From assembly GCF_013114545.1 (NCBI RefSeq), contig NZ_VTXI01000002.1:1-64000 (forward strand): a DNA stretch of 64,000 nucleotides, given 5' to 3'. Below are positions 52,450 to 60,778 of the stretch, in pieces. The stretch is from Vibrio sp. RE86 (GTDB taxonomy: Bacteria; Pseudomonadota; Gammaproteobacteria; Enterobacterales; Vibrionaceae). The notes under the pieces are model-generated. The model was not told where the DNA came from and ran no database searches. It saw only the letters and a program-made list of their open reading frames with translations. How positions within the stretch are numbered: position 1 is the stretch's first letter; each line of letters opens with the position of its first letter. The translations under genes and the position numbers were made by a program.

Positions 52450-53559
52450 ATGAAGGAACAAGTTGAAAACAGCGGCATCTGTCTGACGATGATTGTCAAA
52501 AATGAGAGTGCAATCATTGAACGATGTTTAAACTCCACTTTAGAGTCAATCTCTGAGTTTGTCATTGTTGATACGGGGTCAACGGATGACACCATCGAGA
52601 AAATTACCCGTTTTATGAAGAAAGCGGGTAAAAAAGGCCAAGTCATTTCTCGAGAATGGAAAAACTTTGCCCACAACAGAAATGAAGCGGTAGCTCTAGC
52701 GAAAGAGTTGAGTAATGCCAAATACATTTTGACGATTGATGCAGATGACCAAATGAAGGGTAAGATCAATCATAGAGACCTCAAACATTCAGCCTATTAC
52801 ATAACGAGCAAACATGGTGGCTTGGAGTACCGAATCAACCGATTATTCAAGCGAGACTTAAAGGTCGAGTATATCGGTTATACCCACGAGTATTTGTCAG
52901 TAGGTTCTGTTGAAATGGGGACTATTGATACCGATAGTGCTTATTATCTGATGGGATCTGACAGTTCAAGAAGAGTGAGTGGTCAGAAATATTTAGATGA
53001 TATAGCGCTGTTACAGCAAGAGTTAGCCGTGTCACCAGATTGCGCTCGTTCACAGTTTTATTTGGCTCAGTCATATAAAGACTCAGGACAGACACCAGAG
53101 GCTATAGAACATTATTTGAAAAGAGCGTCGATGGGGGGATGGTTTGAGGAAGTGTATATCTCATACTTGAGGGTTGCTCGACTCTACTTAAATCAAAATG
53201 ATATCAATAAAGCGAAACAGTTTTTTCAACTCGCTATTGATACATGTCCTCAAAGGGCTGAAGCGCAGTATGATTTAAGTTGTATTTATACCAATTCGGG
53301 CGACTACAATGCCGCTTATGAATTGCTAGAAAAATACACTGATATTGACCGTTCTAAGTTCTTGTTATTCTTGGAAAGCTCCATTTACGAGTATGGTTTG
53401 ATGGATCAATATGCACTGAGTTGTTACTACACCGGAAGGTATACTCAGTCGATTAAAGTTTGGAAAGAGATATTGAAAGGCGCGAATCTCGATTCTAATA
53501 CTCATAAGAGAATTACAAACAATCTCATTTTTGCCATCGATAAAGTTTTTGTTAGTTAA
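52450..53559 (+). CDS. family 2 glycosyltransferase with TPR repeats
   Basis: This 369-aa cytosolic protein has an N-terminal GT2 domain: ICLTMIVKNESAIIERCLNS, VIVDTGSTDDT and the metal motif TIDADDQ (residues 7-150). Helical tetratricopeptide-like repeats follow (residues 175-330; FYLAQSYKDSGQTPEAIEHY, AQYDLSCIYTNSGDYNAAYE). It would add a sugar to a surface glycan, lipid or protein. Codon use is more AT-rich than its neighbours and it stands alone beside a collapsed locus, which suggests acquisition. The ATG at 52450 is the better of two in-frame starts; no strong ribosome binding site is seen. Confidence 0.87.
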   Translation: MKEQVENSGICLTMIVKNESAIIERCLNSTLESISEFVIVDTGSTDDTIEKITRFMKKAGKKGQVISREWKNFAHNRNEAVALAKELSNAKYILTIDADDQMKGKINHRDLKHSAYYITSKHGGLEYRINRLFKRDLKVEYIGYTHEYLSVGSVEMGTIDTDSAYYLMGSDSSRRVSGQKYLDDIALLQQELAVSPDCARSQFYLAQSYKDSGQTPEAIEHYLKRASMGGWFEEVYISYLRVARLYLNQNDINKAKQFFQLAIDTCPQRAEAQYDLSCIYTNSGDYNAAYELLEKYTDIDRSKFLLFLESSIYEYGLMDQYALSCYYTGRYTQSIKVWKEILKGANLDSNTHKRITNNLIFAIDKVFVS

Positions 53560-53616
53560 CGGGGTTAAGTCAGTATGCCTGCGCTCAAATAGCCAACTAT
53601 TTTTAGATGTTAGAGA

Positions 53617-53646
53617 AAGGGAAGTCATGTGACTTCCCTTTTTTAT
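53617..53646 (+). terminator. Rho-independent terminator of the glycosyltransferase gene
   Basis: AAGGGAAGTC (53617-53626) and GACTTCCCTT (53631-53640) form a perfect 10-bp stem with an ATGT loop and five more T residues. It abuts the phnX remnant, so the glycosyltransferase unit replaced the original end of that gene. Confidence 0.92.
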
Positions 53647-53903
53647 GAGCAATAGACCAACATTCCAGATACCGGCGTTATGACCTTCATCGATGCCCGG
53701 TGCGGCGTCATCCACTTTGATACATGCGTTAACGTCAGTTACGTTTAGCTCAATTGCGTTTTTCAGTGCCATAAATGGTACTGGGCGACCACCTTGTGGT
53801 AGGTCATCCATTGCAACAACATAGTCTGGTTTGTAGAGGCATAAACGCCGTGTAGATAGCGTCGATGGCTTCTTCGAATATCGCTAAAGCTTCCTCAATA
53901 TGA
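53645..53903 (-). pseudogene. phnX: phosphonoacetaldehyde hydrolase remnant (phnX)
   Basis: On the minus strand two blocks of PhnX-like sequence remain. HIEEALAIFEEAIDAIYTAF then MPLQ (about 53901-53833) is followed directly, in another frame, by YKPDYVVAMDDLPQGGRPVP and VDDAAPGIDEGHNAGIWNVG (53841-53650). The N-terminus with the nucleophile Asp, roughly 50 codons between the blocks, and the C-terminus are missing. PhnX cleaves phosphonoacetaldehyde to acetaldehyde and phosphate in 2-aminoethylphosphonate breakdown. The minus-strand frame that runs on into the glycosyltransferase gene is an accident of the truncation. Confidence 0.75.
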
Positions 53904-54189
53904 GTTGTTCTTTAAAGTGACATTACCCGTATGTCTGCCAGCCATTTTAGACATCGCGACCTATTTGTTTGTTAATGCATTGACCACCACTTCTGCGGTA
54001 GTATTCCTTTATTCAACCGATACTAGCCCAGCTTCCGACTCTATCCAGAATATGGATGATGCTCGTCAAACGGGCGCTGCTGCGGCCATGGCTTTGATGA
54101 TTGTGATCGCTGCCGCAATGGCAAAAATGGTACAGATGACTTTCGGTAAGTGGTTGGAAAATCGCACTCAAGCTTGGCGTAAAAGATAA
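53900..54189 (+). pseudogene. phnV: truncated 2-aminoethylphosphonate ABC permease (PhnV-like C-terminus)
   Basis: An open frame of about 95 codons encodes only the end of a binding-protein-dependent permease: FFKVTLPVCLPAILDIATYL, VNALTTTSAVVFLYSTDT, then MALMIVIAAAMAKMVQM and a basic tail. The order and sequence fit the last permease of the AEP importer. No start with a ribosome binding site exists; the coding frame simply joins the phnX debris at about 53900. It lies nine bases before the intact regulator phnR. It cannot form a channel alone. Confidence 0.75.
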
Positions 54190-54198
54190 GGACACTTC

Positions 54199-54903
54199 GT
54201 GCAGTACGTAAAAATTAAAGACTCGATTGTTGAACAGATTGAATCGGGAATGCTGTCACCACGACAGAAGCTGCCAGCGGAGCGCAAATTGGCAGAGTCT
54301 TTCGATACGACTCGCGTGACCCTACGCGAAGCCTTATCACTGCTTGAAGCTGAAGGCCGTATCTACCGTGAAGATCGCCGAGGTTGGTTTATTTCGCCTG
54401 AACCGCTGCGTTATGACCCGGCCCAAACGTTGAATTTCCCCAATATGGCGAAAGCGCAAAATCGTACACCGAAGACAGAGTTGGTCGCAGCAAAAAGCAT
54501 ACTGGCGAACAAACAGGCTTCCCGCCTTCTAGAGCTACAGCCTTTCTCTGATGTTTACCGCGTTGATCGAGTCCGTTATCTCGAAGACCGCCCTGTGGTG
54601 TTTGTGACCAATTATGTTCGCCCGGAATTGTTTCCTAATTTGCTTGGTCATGATCTGTCGAATTCACTGACGGACATCTATCGCGAGCATTACGGTGTGG
54701 TTTATCAAAAAATTCGCTATCGTATTTCTACCAGCACTTTATTAGGTGAGATGGCGCAAGCACTGCGTGCGACATCGGGAACGCCAGCGATGGTTGTTGA
54801 GCGTATTAATTACAATCAGCACGGCGATCTTATTGATTGTGATATCGAATATTGGCGACACGATGCGATCAGCATTGAATCGGTTGCTGAACTTGTCCGC
54901 TAA
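54199..54903 (+). CDS. phnR: GntR/UTRA regulator of 2-aminoethylphosphonate use
   Basis: This 234-aa HutC-type regulator has an N-terminal GntR domain (VEQIESGMLSPRQKLPAERKLA, TTRVTLREALSLLEAEGRIYRED) and a C-terminal UTRA effector domain (VYRVDRVRYLEDRPVVFVTNYVRPEL, MVVERINYNQHGDLIDCDIEYWRHDA). It appears full length. It starts with GTG at 54199 after AAGGAC. Adjacent phn remnants identify it as PhnR. With the local transport and degradation genes gone it is an orphan, unless targets remain elsewhere. Confidence 0.88.
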   Translation: MQYVKIKDSIVEQIESGMLSPRQKLPAERKLAESFDTTRVTLREALSLLEAEGRIYREDRRGWFISPEPLRYDPAQTLNFPNMAKAQNRTPKTELVAAKSILANKQASRLLELQPFSDVYRVDRVRYLEDRPVVFVTNYVRPELFPNLLGHDLSNSLTDIYREHYGVVYQKIRYRISTSTLLGEMAQALRATSGTPAMVVERINYNQHGDLIDCDIEYWRHDAISIESVAELVR

Positions 54904-54923
54904 TCACTGATTTTCTTCAATCT

Positions 54924-54947
54924 AAAGGCTCCATGATGGGGCCTTTG
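54924..54947 (+). terminator. hairpin after phnR
   Basis: AAAGGCTCC (54924-54932) pairs with GGGGCCTTT (54938-54946) with one wobble over a five-base loop, 20 bases after the phnR stop. The T-run is short. Confidence 0.5.
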
Positions 54948-54956
54948 CGCCAGATA

Positions 54957-54986
54957 AGCACTACCTCTATCGATAGAGGTAGTGCT
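54957..54986. repeat. perfect 30-bp palindrome
   Basis: AGCACTACCTCTATC (54957-54971) is immediately followed by its exact inverse complement (54972-54986), with no spacer. It lies between the convergent phnR and dipeptidase genes, 26 bases past the dipeptidase stop on the minus strand. It may act as a bidirectional transcript end, though neither side has a T-run. Confidence 0.75.
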
Positions 54987-55012
54987 TCATGTTTACCATC
55001 AGTGATGGGCGA

Positions 55013-56239
55013 TTACTTCCAAGTTTGGCCGTAAACACGCATTAGGTTTCCACCGAAGAGTTTTGCCAAATCGTCGTTTGAGTAGCCCATAGCCCAAAGA
55101 TTGTCGACAACTCCTGCCATGTGCTTTGATAACTCAGCGGATCCTGTAGCGCCTCGATTGAATGCATCAATCATGTAACCGTTATCGGCATACTTATCGG
55201 GATTCGCGATACTAAAAGGAACCACTTGTGCTGTGGTCATCATATCATCGGTTGCGATACCAACGTGGTCGATGCCAACGACTTCAATCGCACCATCAAT
55301 CATTTCAGCAAACTGTTTCGGCGTGATGTCTTCAGGCCAAACCCCATCCATCATCCATTCTGTAGCGGTGACTGCGACAACACCACCCATATCTGAAACG
55401 GTTTTTGCTTGTTCATCCGAGAGCAAGCGATAACATGCCGCCAGTCGGTAATTTGGGTCACCTTTTTTAAGGTTTTGCTTAGCCATGCGCTGCTCTGTCT
55501 CTGTGAGAGTCTCATGTGGTTCACAATTGTAAGTCGACGCGATTGGCGAGTGAGAGTAGATAACAGGTACACCAGCATGATGCATTTGCATGTAGTCAGT
55601 AATGTCTTTGGTTGTATAGTGAGAAGTGTGAGACAGATCGACGGTGATACCGTGTTTTACCATTTCATCTATCACTTCTTTACCGAAGTCCGTCAAACCA
55701 CTGGTATCACCATTGATCATCGAGATAACACCAGAACCCGTCAACTCTGTTTCATTGTAAGTCAGCTGCATGGTTTTGACGCCATACTCAGCCATGACCG
55801 CGACATTTGCAGCATCTCCCTCTAAGGGCATGGTTGTTTGGCTTGCCCACATAATCGCGTATTCACCGTTGTCATGAGCGAGCTTAAAGTCTTCGACTTT
55901 TTTGACGTAACGAATTGGTGTTTTTGCTGATGATGAGGCTTTAGTCCATTTCCCGTGCTCAGATTTGAAAGCCAGTAGATTGGGTGTATGCGGAGCAGCA
56001 AGAGTCACGGATGCGCCGGTAATACCGCGTTGATTCGCAAGGTCGATGTAGGCGGCAACCTGTGAATCTTTGGTAAATCCTACGCCGCTTGGTGGTGCAT
56101 AGAAGTCGAGCACAATGTTGCTTGCTACGTATTTTTTCGCTTCATCTGACGCAGATTCGTGCCAATCTTTCGTTTCAATTGATGCGTGAACCCCGAACGT
56201 TGCGGCAGAGATTAAGGTTGCGATAAGAAGCTTTTTCAT
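55013..56239 (-). CDS. exported M19 (membrane dipeptidase)-like protein without the HxD motif
   Basis: This 408-aa protein has a signal peptide (MKKLLIATLISAATFGVHA) and an M19/renal dipeptidase barrel. Later metal and active-site residues are visible: PLEGDAANV (Glu), VDLSHTSHYT (His), VIYSHSPIAS (His) and VGIATDDM (Asp). At the N-terminus, where family members read V-I-D-x-H-x-D, this protein reads VLDFYAPPSG, so both first ligands are replaced. Activity as a binuclear dipeptidase is therefore doubtful. GAGGG precedes the start. It lies next to an AraC regulator and a secreted amidohydrolase. Confidence 0.83.
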   Translation of the reverse strand: MKKLLIATLISAATFGVHASIETKDWHESASDEAKKYVASNIVLDFYAPPSGVGFTKDSQVAAYIDLANQRGITGASVTLAAPHTPNLLAFKSEHGKWTKASSSAKTPIRYVKKVEDFKLAHDNGEYAIMWASQTTMPLEGDAANVAVMAEYGVKTMQLTYNETELTGSGVISMINGDTSGLTDFGKEVIDEMVKHGITVDLSHTSHYTTKDITDYMQMHHAGVPVIYSHSPIASTYNCEPHETLTETEQRMAKQNLKKGDPNYRLAACYRLLSDEQAKTVSDMGGVVAVTATEWMMDGVWPEDITPKQFAEMIDGAIEVVGIDHVGIATDDMMTTAQVVPFSIANPDKYADNGYMIDAFNRGATGSAELSKHMAGVVDNLWAMGYSNDDLAKLFGGNLMRVYGQTWK

Positions 56240-56331
56240 GTGTTGACCCTCAAATTAGTTTACGAGTGCAAATATATCGATTTGAATTGGCTTAAATGTG
56301 CATTTTGCGACAATTGGTACATGGAGTGTCC

Positions 56332-57306
56332 TTAAGCTTGTTGAGCCTTTTTAAGCCATTGGAGAGGAGTGATGTTTTCTGACTTTTTGAACGCGCGAAT
56401 AAATTGAGAGGTATCGGCATAGCCAAGGTGTTCCGCGACATCTGAGATTGAGGCATTTCGTTGCACCATCACACGCTTAGCGAAAGCAAAATTGAGTGTT
56501 TCTTTGAGCTTTCTGAATGTACATCCTTCGCTTTTTAATCGTCGTTGAATCGTGCGTTGGTTGATGCCGATGATTTCGCTGATCTGTTCTATGGAGAGGT
56601 CTTCTCGCCCGATATAGCCTTCAAGTACGGCGCTTAGTTGTTCGCAAAAGCTCAGAGCTGCACAGTCGAATTTAGCCGTGGCGCTGGTTTCAGGATAAAT
56701 CGCCTCTTTGTAGAAAAGGGCTGAGCGCTGCTGACCTAAATATTGTGGAGTATGGTTGCTGATTTGAAGCTGTTCAAAGTCGAGCGCATCTGGGTGTTGT
56801 AGGTGATATCTCACGGGGGCAGTTAAGCGAGAGTTTAACGCGATGCAATAGCAATGCGTCGTAACCAGCAAATAAAGCTCTGCTAAGAATTGAAGCTCAT
56901 TTTGCAATGGCATCGCCAATTCCACTGAGTAGGTGTCGACGTTTTTTATGGCGATAATCGATTCGACTGGGATGGCATCGGTGAGTTGCTGTAGAGAGGG
57001 CGCTTCACGGTTATCGGACACTAACTGCTCTACAAACTGATGCGCTGACAACTGTAAAAGCGCAATAAATTTGGATGCAGGCAGCCTACGTTGGGTTTGC
57101 TCAAGTAGCCTTATGAAGGCAGCGAAAGAGGTGAACTGCGCTGTGCTCGTGTCCAAATAGATAGGAACATGGGCCTCACGCACCAGTGACCAAGCATCGG
57201 TGACTTCTTTATTTAACTGATCAATAAAGGTGATGGCGGCATATTTGTTGATGAGTGCGATCAATCTCACTGCTCCTACTGAGTGTGAATAAATAACAAC
57301 GCTCAC
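56332..57306 (-). CDS. AraC-family regulator (OruR/ArgR-like arrangement)
   Basis: This 324-aa regulator has an N-terminal arabinose-binding-type domain of the Pseudomonas OruR group (about residues 10-210; ASKFIALLQLSAHQFVEQL, FLAELYLLVTTHCYC). The C-terminal AraC double helix-turn-helix is LSIEQISEIIGINQRTIQRRL and ISDVAEHLGYADTSQFIRAF. It probably starts with GTG at 57306; a later GTG or TTG near a TAGGAG sequence is possible. It diverges from the amidohydrolase at 57581 and likely controls it, with the dipeptidase-like gene downstream. Confidence 0.87.
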   Translation of the reverse strand: MSVVIYSHSVGAVRLIALINKYAAITFIDQLNKEVTDAWSLVREAHVPIYLDTSTAQFTSFAAFIRLLEQTQRRLPASKFIALLQLSAHQFVEQLVSDNREAPSLQQLTDAIPVESIIAIKNVDTYSVELAMPLQNELQFLAELYLLVTTHCYCIALNSRLTAPVRYHLQHPDALDFEQLQISNHTPQYLGQQRSALFYKEAIYPETSATAKFDCAALSFCEQLSAVLEGYIGREDLSIEQISEIIGINQRTIQRRLKSEGCTFRKLKETLNFAFAKRVMVQRNASISDVAEHLGYADTSQFIRAFKKSENITPLQWLKKAQQA

Positions 57307-57580
57307 ACTGTAGTCGTTGTGCGCGTCATTTTAAAGCTAGAAAGGTATACCATCAGAATGAATATGGGTTCGAGTTTGAGTAGTGGCTCAACAAAATGAA
57401 AGTGATGTGTCGTTTTTCGGAAAGGGATCTGTGAGTCCCATTTAGAGGACTGAAAACACGTCAACGCGCCTAAAACGGACAGATGATCTTTGTGTCACCA
57501 AATGGCAATTCCTCTTTTGAGTTGGTGGGTAATATGACCTCAGATTTCAGGGTATCACCACTAACTAAGAGAGTATTTAT

Positions 57581-58999
57581 ATGTTCAAGAAAACACTGAT
57601 TGCAGCATCACTAGCTATGGTAAGTGCATACTCATTTGCAGCGCCTGCGCCTGTTGAGTCATCGGCACCAACGGCGATTGAAGCCCCTCAAGTAGTTGTA
57701 TTTAAGAACGTGAATATTTTCAACGGAACTGAGAATAAGCTGTACAACAACCATACCGTTGTCGTGACTGGCAATAAAATTACCGCGATTACCAAAGACG
57801 AAGCAGATCTACCCGTAGACGCAAAAGTGATTGATGGCGAAGGTCGTACCTTGATGCCAGCATTGGTTGAAGCGCACATGCACTTAGCTCTGCCGAAAGG
57901 TTTGTTAGGTACCAACGATATGCGCTGGTCAGAGATTGCCGTTCATGCTCAAGGGTTTGGTGAAATGTATCTTGACCTTGGTTTCGGTACGATTCGTGAC
58001 GTAGGTGGTGCTGATGGCGTTTGGACTGAGCTTGAGAAGCAAGGCAAAATTGATTTCCCACGTACTTACGTTTCAGGTGCGCCGATTGCGCCTATGGGTG
58101 GTCACTCAGATGTCGGCTTGCAGTCGCGTCGCTTAACGGATTCACCGCAGAATCTCGAGATTCTAAATATCATGTCAACGCCATCGGGCATTGCTGAAAT
58201 TCATGAGCAGGCTCGTTACAACTACCGTCAGGGTGGCCAGTTTACGAAGGTATTCCAGTCAGGTGGTGTCTCGTCTAAATTTGACCCTTGGCAGTATCAG
58301 TCACTACTAGATGAGGAGCTCAAAGCGGCGGTCGATATTGCTGAATCTTACGGTTCTTATGTCGCGACCCATGCTTATTCAGATAAAGCGTTGCACCAAG
58401 CACTCGATACAGGCGTTAAGTCGATTGAACATGGTTTCATGTTTAACGAAAGCCACCACAAGAAATTCAAAGAGAACGGAGCGTTCTTGGTGACGAACCT
58501 AACGGCGTTCTCTCCTGAACTGGCGAAAGTACCTGTGGTTCAAGACCCAAGCATTCAAAAGAAACTGGCATCAGCGCAGGCGGCCTTTGGAAGCTATATT
58601 GAAAATGTACAAAAGCTAGACCCAGATTACCGAGCATTTAATACCGATTGTGTTGGTTACGCGGATATGTGTGCGAAGCAGATTTCTCATGAGATTTACT
58701 TGAACGCTAAGTTCTTCGGTAACTTCTCAGCACTTCGTGCCATGACTTCAACAGGTGGTCGAATTTCAGCTGAGCTGATGCAAGATTGGATTAACCCATA
58801 CTCAGATGCAAAAATTGGTGTTATTGAAGTAGGTGCATATGCGGATATACTATTGATTGATGGTAACCCATTAGAAGACATCACTTTAATTGGTGGTCGT
58901 GAGACTTGGTTAGGCAATGATGCCAAGCCAGATGGTTCTCACCTGACCGAAATGGATTTAATTATGAAAGACGGCAAGATTTTCAAAAACACCTTGTAA
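57581..58999 (+). CDS. exported metal-dependent amidohydrolase, paralogue of 2219-3595
   Basis: This 472-aa periplasmic enzyme has a signal peptide (MFKKTLIAASLAMVSAYSFA). The metal residues match its paralogue: EAHMHLAL (HxH), lysine in FTKVFQSGG, VATHAYSD, SIEHGFMFNE and NTDCVG, then GAYADILLIDGNPLED. The two proteins share the unusual blocks IFNGTxNKLY, SGGVxSxFDPWQ and TDCVGxxDxC, showing a recent duplication or shared ancestry. Peptidase, lactonase or amidase activity on small exogenous substrates is likely. It diverges from an AraC regulator. The OprB porin downstream may serve uptake. Confidence 0.9.
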   Translation: MFKKTLIAASLAMVSAYSFAAPAPVESSAPTAIEAPQVVVFKNVNIFNGTENKLYNNHTVVVTGNKITAITKDEADLPVDAKVIDGEGRTLMPALVEAHMHLALPKGLLGTNDMRWSEIAVHAQGFGEMYLDLGFGTIRDVGGADGVWTELEKQGKIDFPRTYVSGAPIAPMGGHSDVGLQSRRLTDSPQNLEILNIMSTPSGIAEIHEQARYNYRQGGQFTKVFQSGGVSSKFDPWQYQSLLDEELKAAVDIAESYGSYVATHAYSDKALHQALDTGVKSIEHGFMFNESHHKKFKENGAFLVTNLTAFSPELAKVPVVQDPSIQKKLASAQAAFGSYIENVQKLDPDYRAFNTDCVGYADMCAKQISHEIYLNAKFFGNFSALRAMTSTGGRISAELMQDWINPYSDAKIGVIEVGAYADILLIDGNPLEDITLIGGRETWLGNDAKPDGSHLTEMDLIMKDGKIFKNTL

Positions 59000-59102
59000 T
59001 CTTGCCCAGTAATATCCGGCTAAGTTAGCCGGATATTATGACCAATAGGATCACGTTATTACTATTTTGTCGTTAAGTGCCTATTTCCACGCATTTAAAC
59101 TA

Positions 59103-59366
59103 GGGTCTGTTGACCTTTTGAGCTGATTTTTGCAGCAATTTGTAGGTTCTTTATGCAAGGCAGAGGCTTTGAATTGTAGTTGCTCTACCTGATAAGCCGA
59201 TAACGCAGTAGAAAGGGCCTACAAATGCTGCCCATAGGGTTCGGCTAAAAGCGTTTTTCTCTTTGTTGAGAGGTATTTGCTTAGAATAACTAGGCTGCAA
59301 ACCTCTCGCCGCGATAAAAACGCTTTTATCTCGAACAAAATTTAACCGCAAAAGGTCAACAGACCC
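59103..59366. mobile_element. MITE-like element, 264 bp
   Basis: The sequence begins with GGGTCTGTTGACCTTTTG and ends with its exact inverse complement (59349-59366), giving 18-bp perfect terminal inverted repeats. The interior carries no coding frame of note and contains partial secondary inverted repeats, such as AAAAGCGTTTTT with AAAAACGCTTTT. Size and ends fit a non-autonomous miniature element moved by a transposase supplied elsewhere. A target duplication is not obvious (left flank ACTA, right flank AATA). It lies 30 bp before the porin start, so it may carry or disturb that promoter. Confidence 0.72.
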
Positions 59367-59395
59367 AATACACTCATCGAAAGGAAGTCGAGCCA

Positions 59396-60667
59396 ATGAG
59401 AGAAACTGTAATGAAGACGAAATTAACCACCTTGAGCTTAGGCATCATCGCAAGCTTAAGCATTGCGCCAACTTATGCCGCTAACTTTGACAGCCCAGAT
59501 TCGGTTGAAAATACCATTGCGCAGCAAAAGACTCAGCAACTGGATTGGCGAGAGTCGCTAGCTGCTGATGGTTTTACCTTCGGTGCGGACTATTTCTCAC
59601 TAGCGCTGCAATCAGCCGATGGTAAAAACGGAGATTCGGTGGATGCGTCTTCAGGTGTTGCGCGTATTTATGGCTCTTGGAATCTCGCGGGTAAAGGTAC
59701 CGAGAACAGTGGCAGCTTGGTGTGGAAAGTTGAGCACAGACACTCTTACACCGATACGTCACCTAAGCAATTTGCTTGGCTCGGGCAAGATCAGATTGGT
59801 TACGCAGGTATGATTGGACCAGCATTCAGCGATCAAGGGTTTCGTGTTACTGACTTAAACTGGAAACAGAAAATCAATGACGGTAAAGGGACGATCATCG
59901 TGGGTTGGCAAGACGTCACCAATTACGCGGATGTCTATGCTCTAGCAAGCCCTTGGTCAGGCTTTACCAACCTTGCTTTTTCTACCGGTGCTGGTGCTAT
60001 GGGCCTTCCTGATGACGGTGTTTTAGCGCTTTCAGCAGGTCACATGTTGGGAGAAAACTTCTATGTGGTTGGCGGTGTAGCCGATGCTAAAGGCAAGTCG
60101 GATGATATCTTCGAAGGGTTTGATACGCTATTTAATGATACGACCTTGTTTACTACGTTAGAACTGGGGTGGACGGCTTCACAAGAGCAGATCTACACGG
60201 ATAACTTCCACGTCACTTTCTGGCACATGGATGCGGGTTCTCGACATAGCTTATCTTCAACGGTATTGGCTGATGGAACTGTGGTAGGTGGTGAGTCAGG
60301 CCAAGGGGTGAATTTCTCATGGAGTCAGTTTGTCACACCTCAAGTGATGCCATTTGTACGTGGTGGTATTTCGGAAGGAGATGTTGCCCTTTACGATAAA
60401 TCACTATCGGTCGGTTTCGGCTACTTTGGCCTGGGTAAACCGACCAATAACCTTGGATTTGCGGTTAACTGGTCGGAAACGAACAGCGATACGCTGCAAA
60501 CGTTCCTAAATGCAGGTAAAGACCAAATGGCCGCCGAGCTATACTACAACATGCAGTTTGGCGACCATGTTCAAATTACACCAGACATTCAATACATCAA
60601 AGATCCTGCGTTCTCCAATGAGAGTAGTGCATGGGTGTTTGGGGTAAGAGCTCGCGTATTCATTTAA
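59396..60667 (+). CDS. OprB-family carbohydrate-selective porin
   Basis: This 423-aa outer-membrane protein has a signal peptide (about residues 6-28, ending PTYA) and a beta-barrel of the OprB family. Features include YGSWNLAGKGTENSGSLVWK, FRVTDLNWKQKIND, GWQDVTNYADVYALASPW, and near the end HVQITPDIQYIKDPA with a final VRARVFI strand ending in an aromatic-aliphatic pair. OprB channels admit sugars or other small solutes. The start at 59396 has AAGGAAG eight bases upstream; an ATG five codons later is possible. The MITE-like element ends 30 bp upstream. Confidence 0.9.
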   Translation: MRETVMKTKLTTLSLGIIASLSIAPTYAANFDSPDSVENTIAQQKTQQLDWRESLAADGFTFGADYFSLALQSADGKNGDSVDASSGVARIYGSWNLAGKGTENSGSLVWKVEHRHSYTDTSPKQFAWLGQDQIGYAGMIGPAFSDQGFRVTDLNWKQKINDGKGTIIVGWQDVTNYADVYALASPWSGFTNLAFSTGAGAMGLPDDGVLALSAGHMLGENFYVVGGVADAKGKSDDIFEGFDTLFNDTTLFTTLELGWTASQEQIYTDNFHVTFWHMDAGSRHSLSSTVLADGTVVGGESGQGVNFSWSQFVTPQVMPFVRGGISEGDVALYDKSLSVGFGYFGLGKPTNNLGFAVNWSETNSDTLQTFLNAGKDQMAAELYYNMQFGDHVQITPDIQYIKDPAFSNESSAWVFGVRARVFI

Positions 60668-60729
60668 TTTATTGAGATAAGTTCATTCGATTCATTGCAG
60701 CTTAGATGTGCGTTAAAAATATTAATCCA

Positions 60730-60765
60730 AATAATGCCAGCATCAATGAGTGCTGGCATTATTCT
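60730..60765. terminator. bidirectional terminator
   Basis: AATAATGCCAGCA (60730-60742) and TGCTGGCATTATT (60751-60763) form a perfect 13-bp stem with an eight-base loop, between the convergent porin and HAD genes. Confidence 0.88.
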
Positions 60766-60778
60766 GTGAGCGCGGAGG

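Noticed and set aside
53365..53811. Minus-strand frame of 148 codons
   Set aside because: It starts in phnX debris and runs antisense through the end of the glycosyltransferase gene; only the first part is homologous to anything and it is a truncation artefact.
53900..54189. Functional short membrane protein before phnR
   Set aside because: It has no start with a ribosome binding site and matches only the end of a much longer permease.
59095..59375. Target-site duplication flanking the MITE-like element
   Set aside because: Left flank ACTA and right flank AATA do not form a convincing direct repeat.
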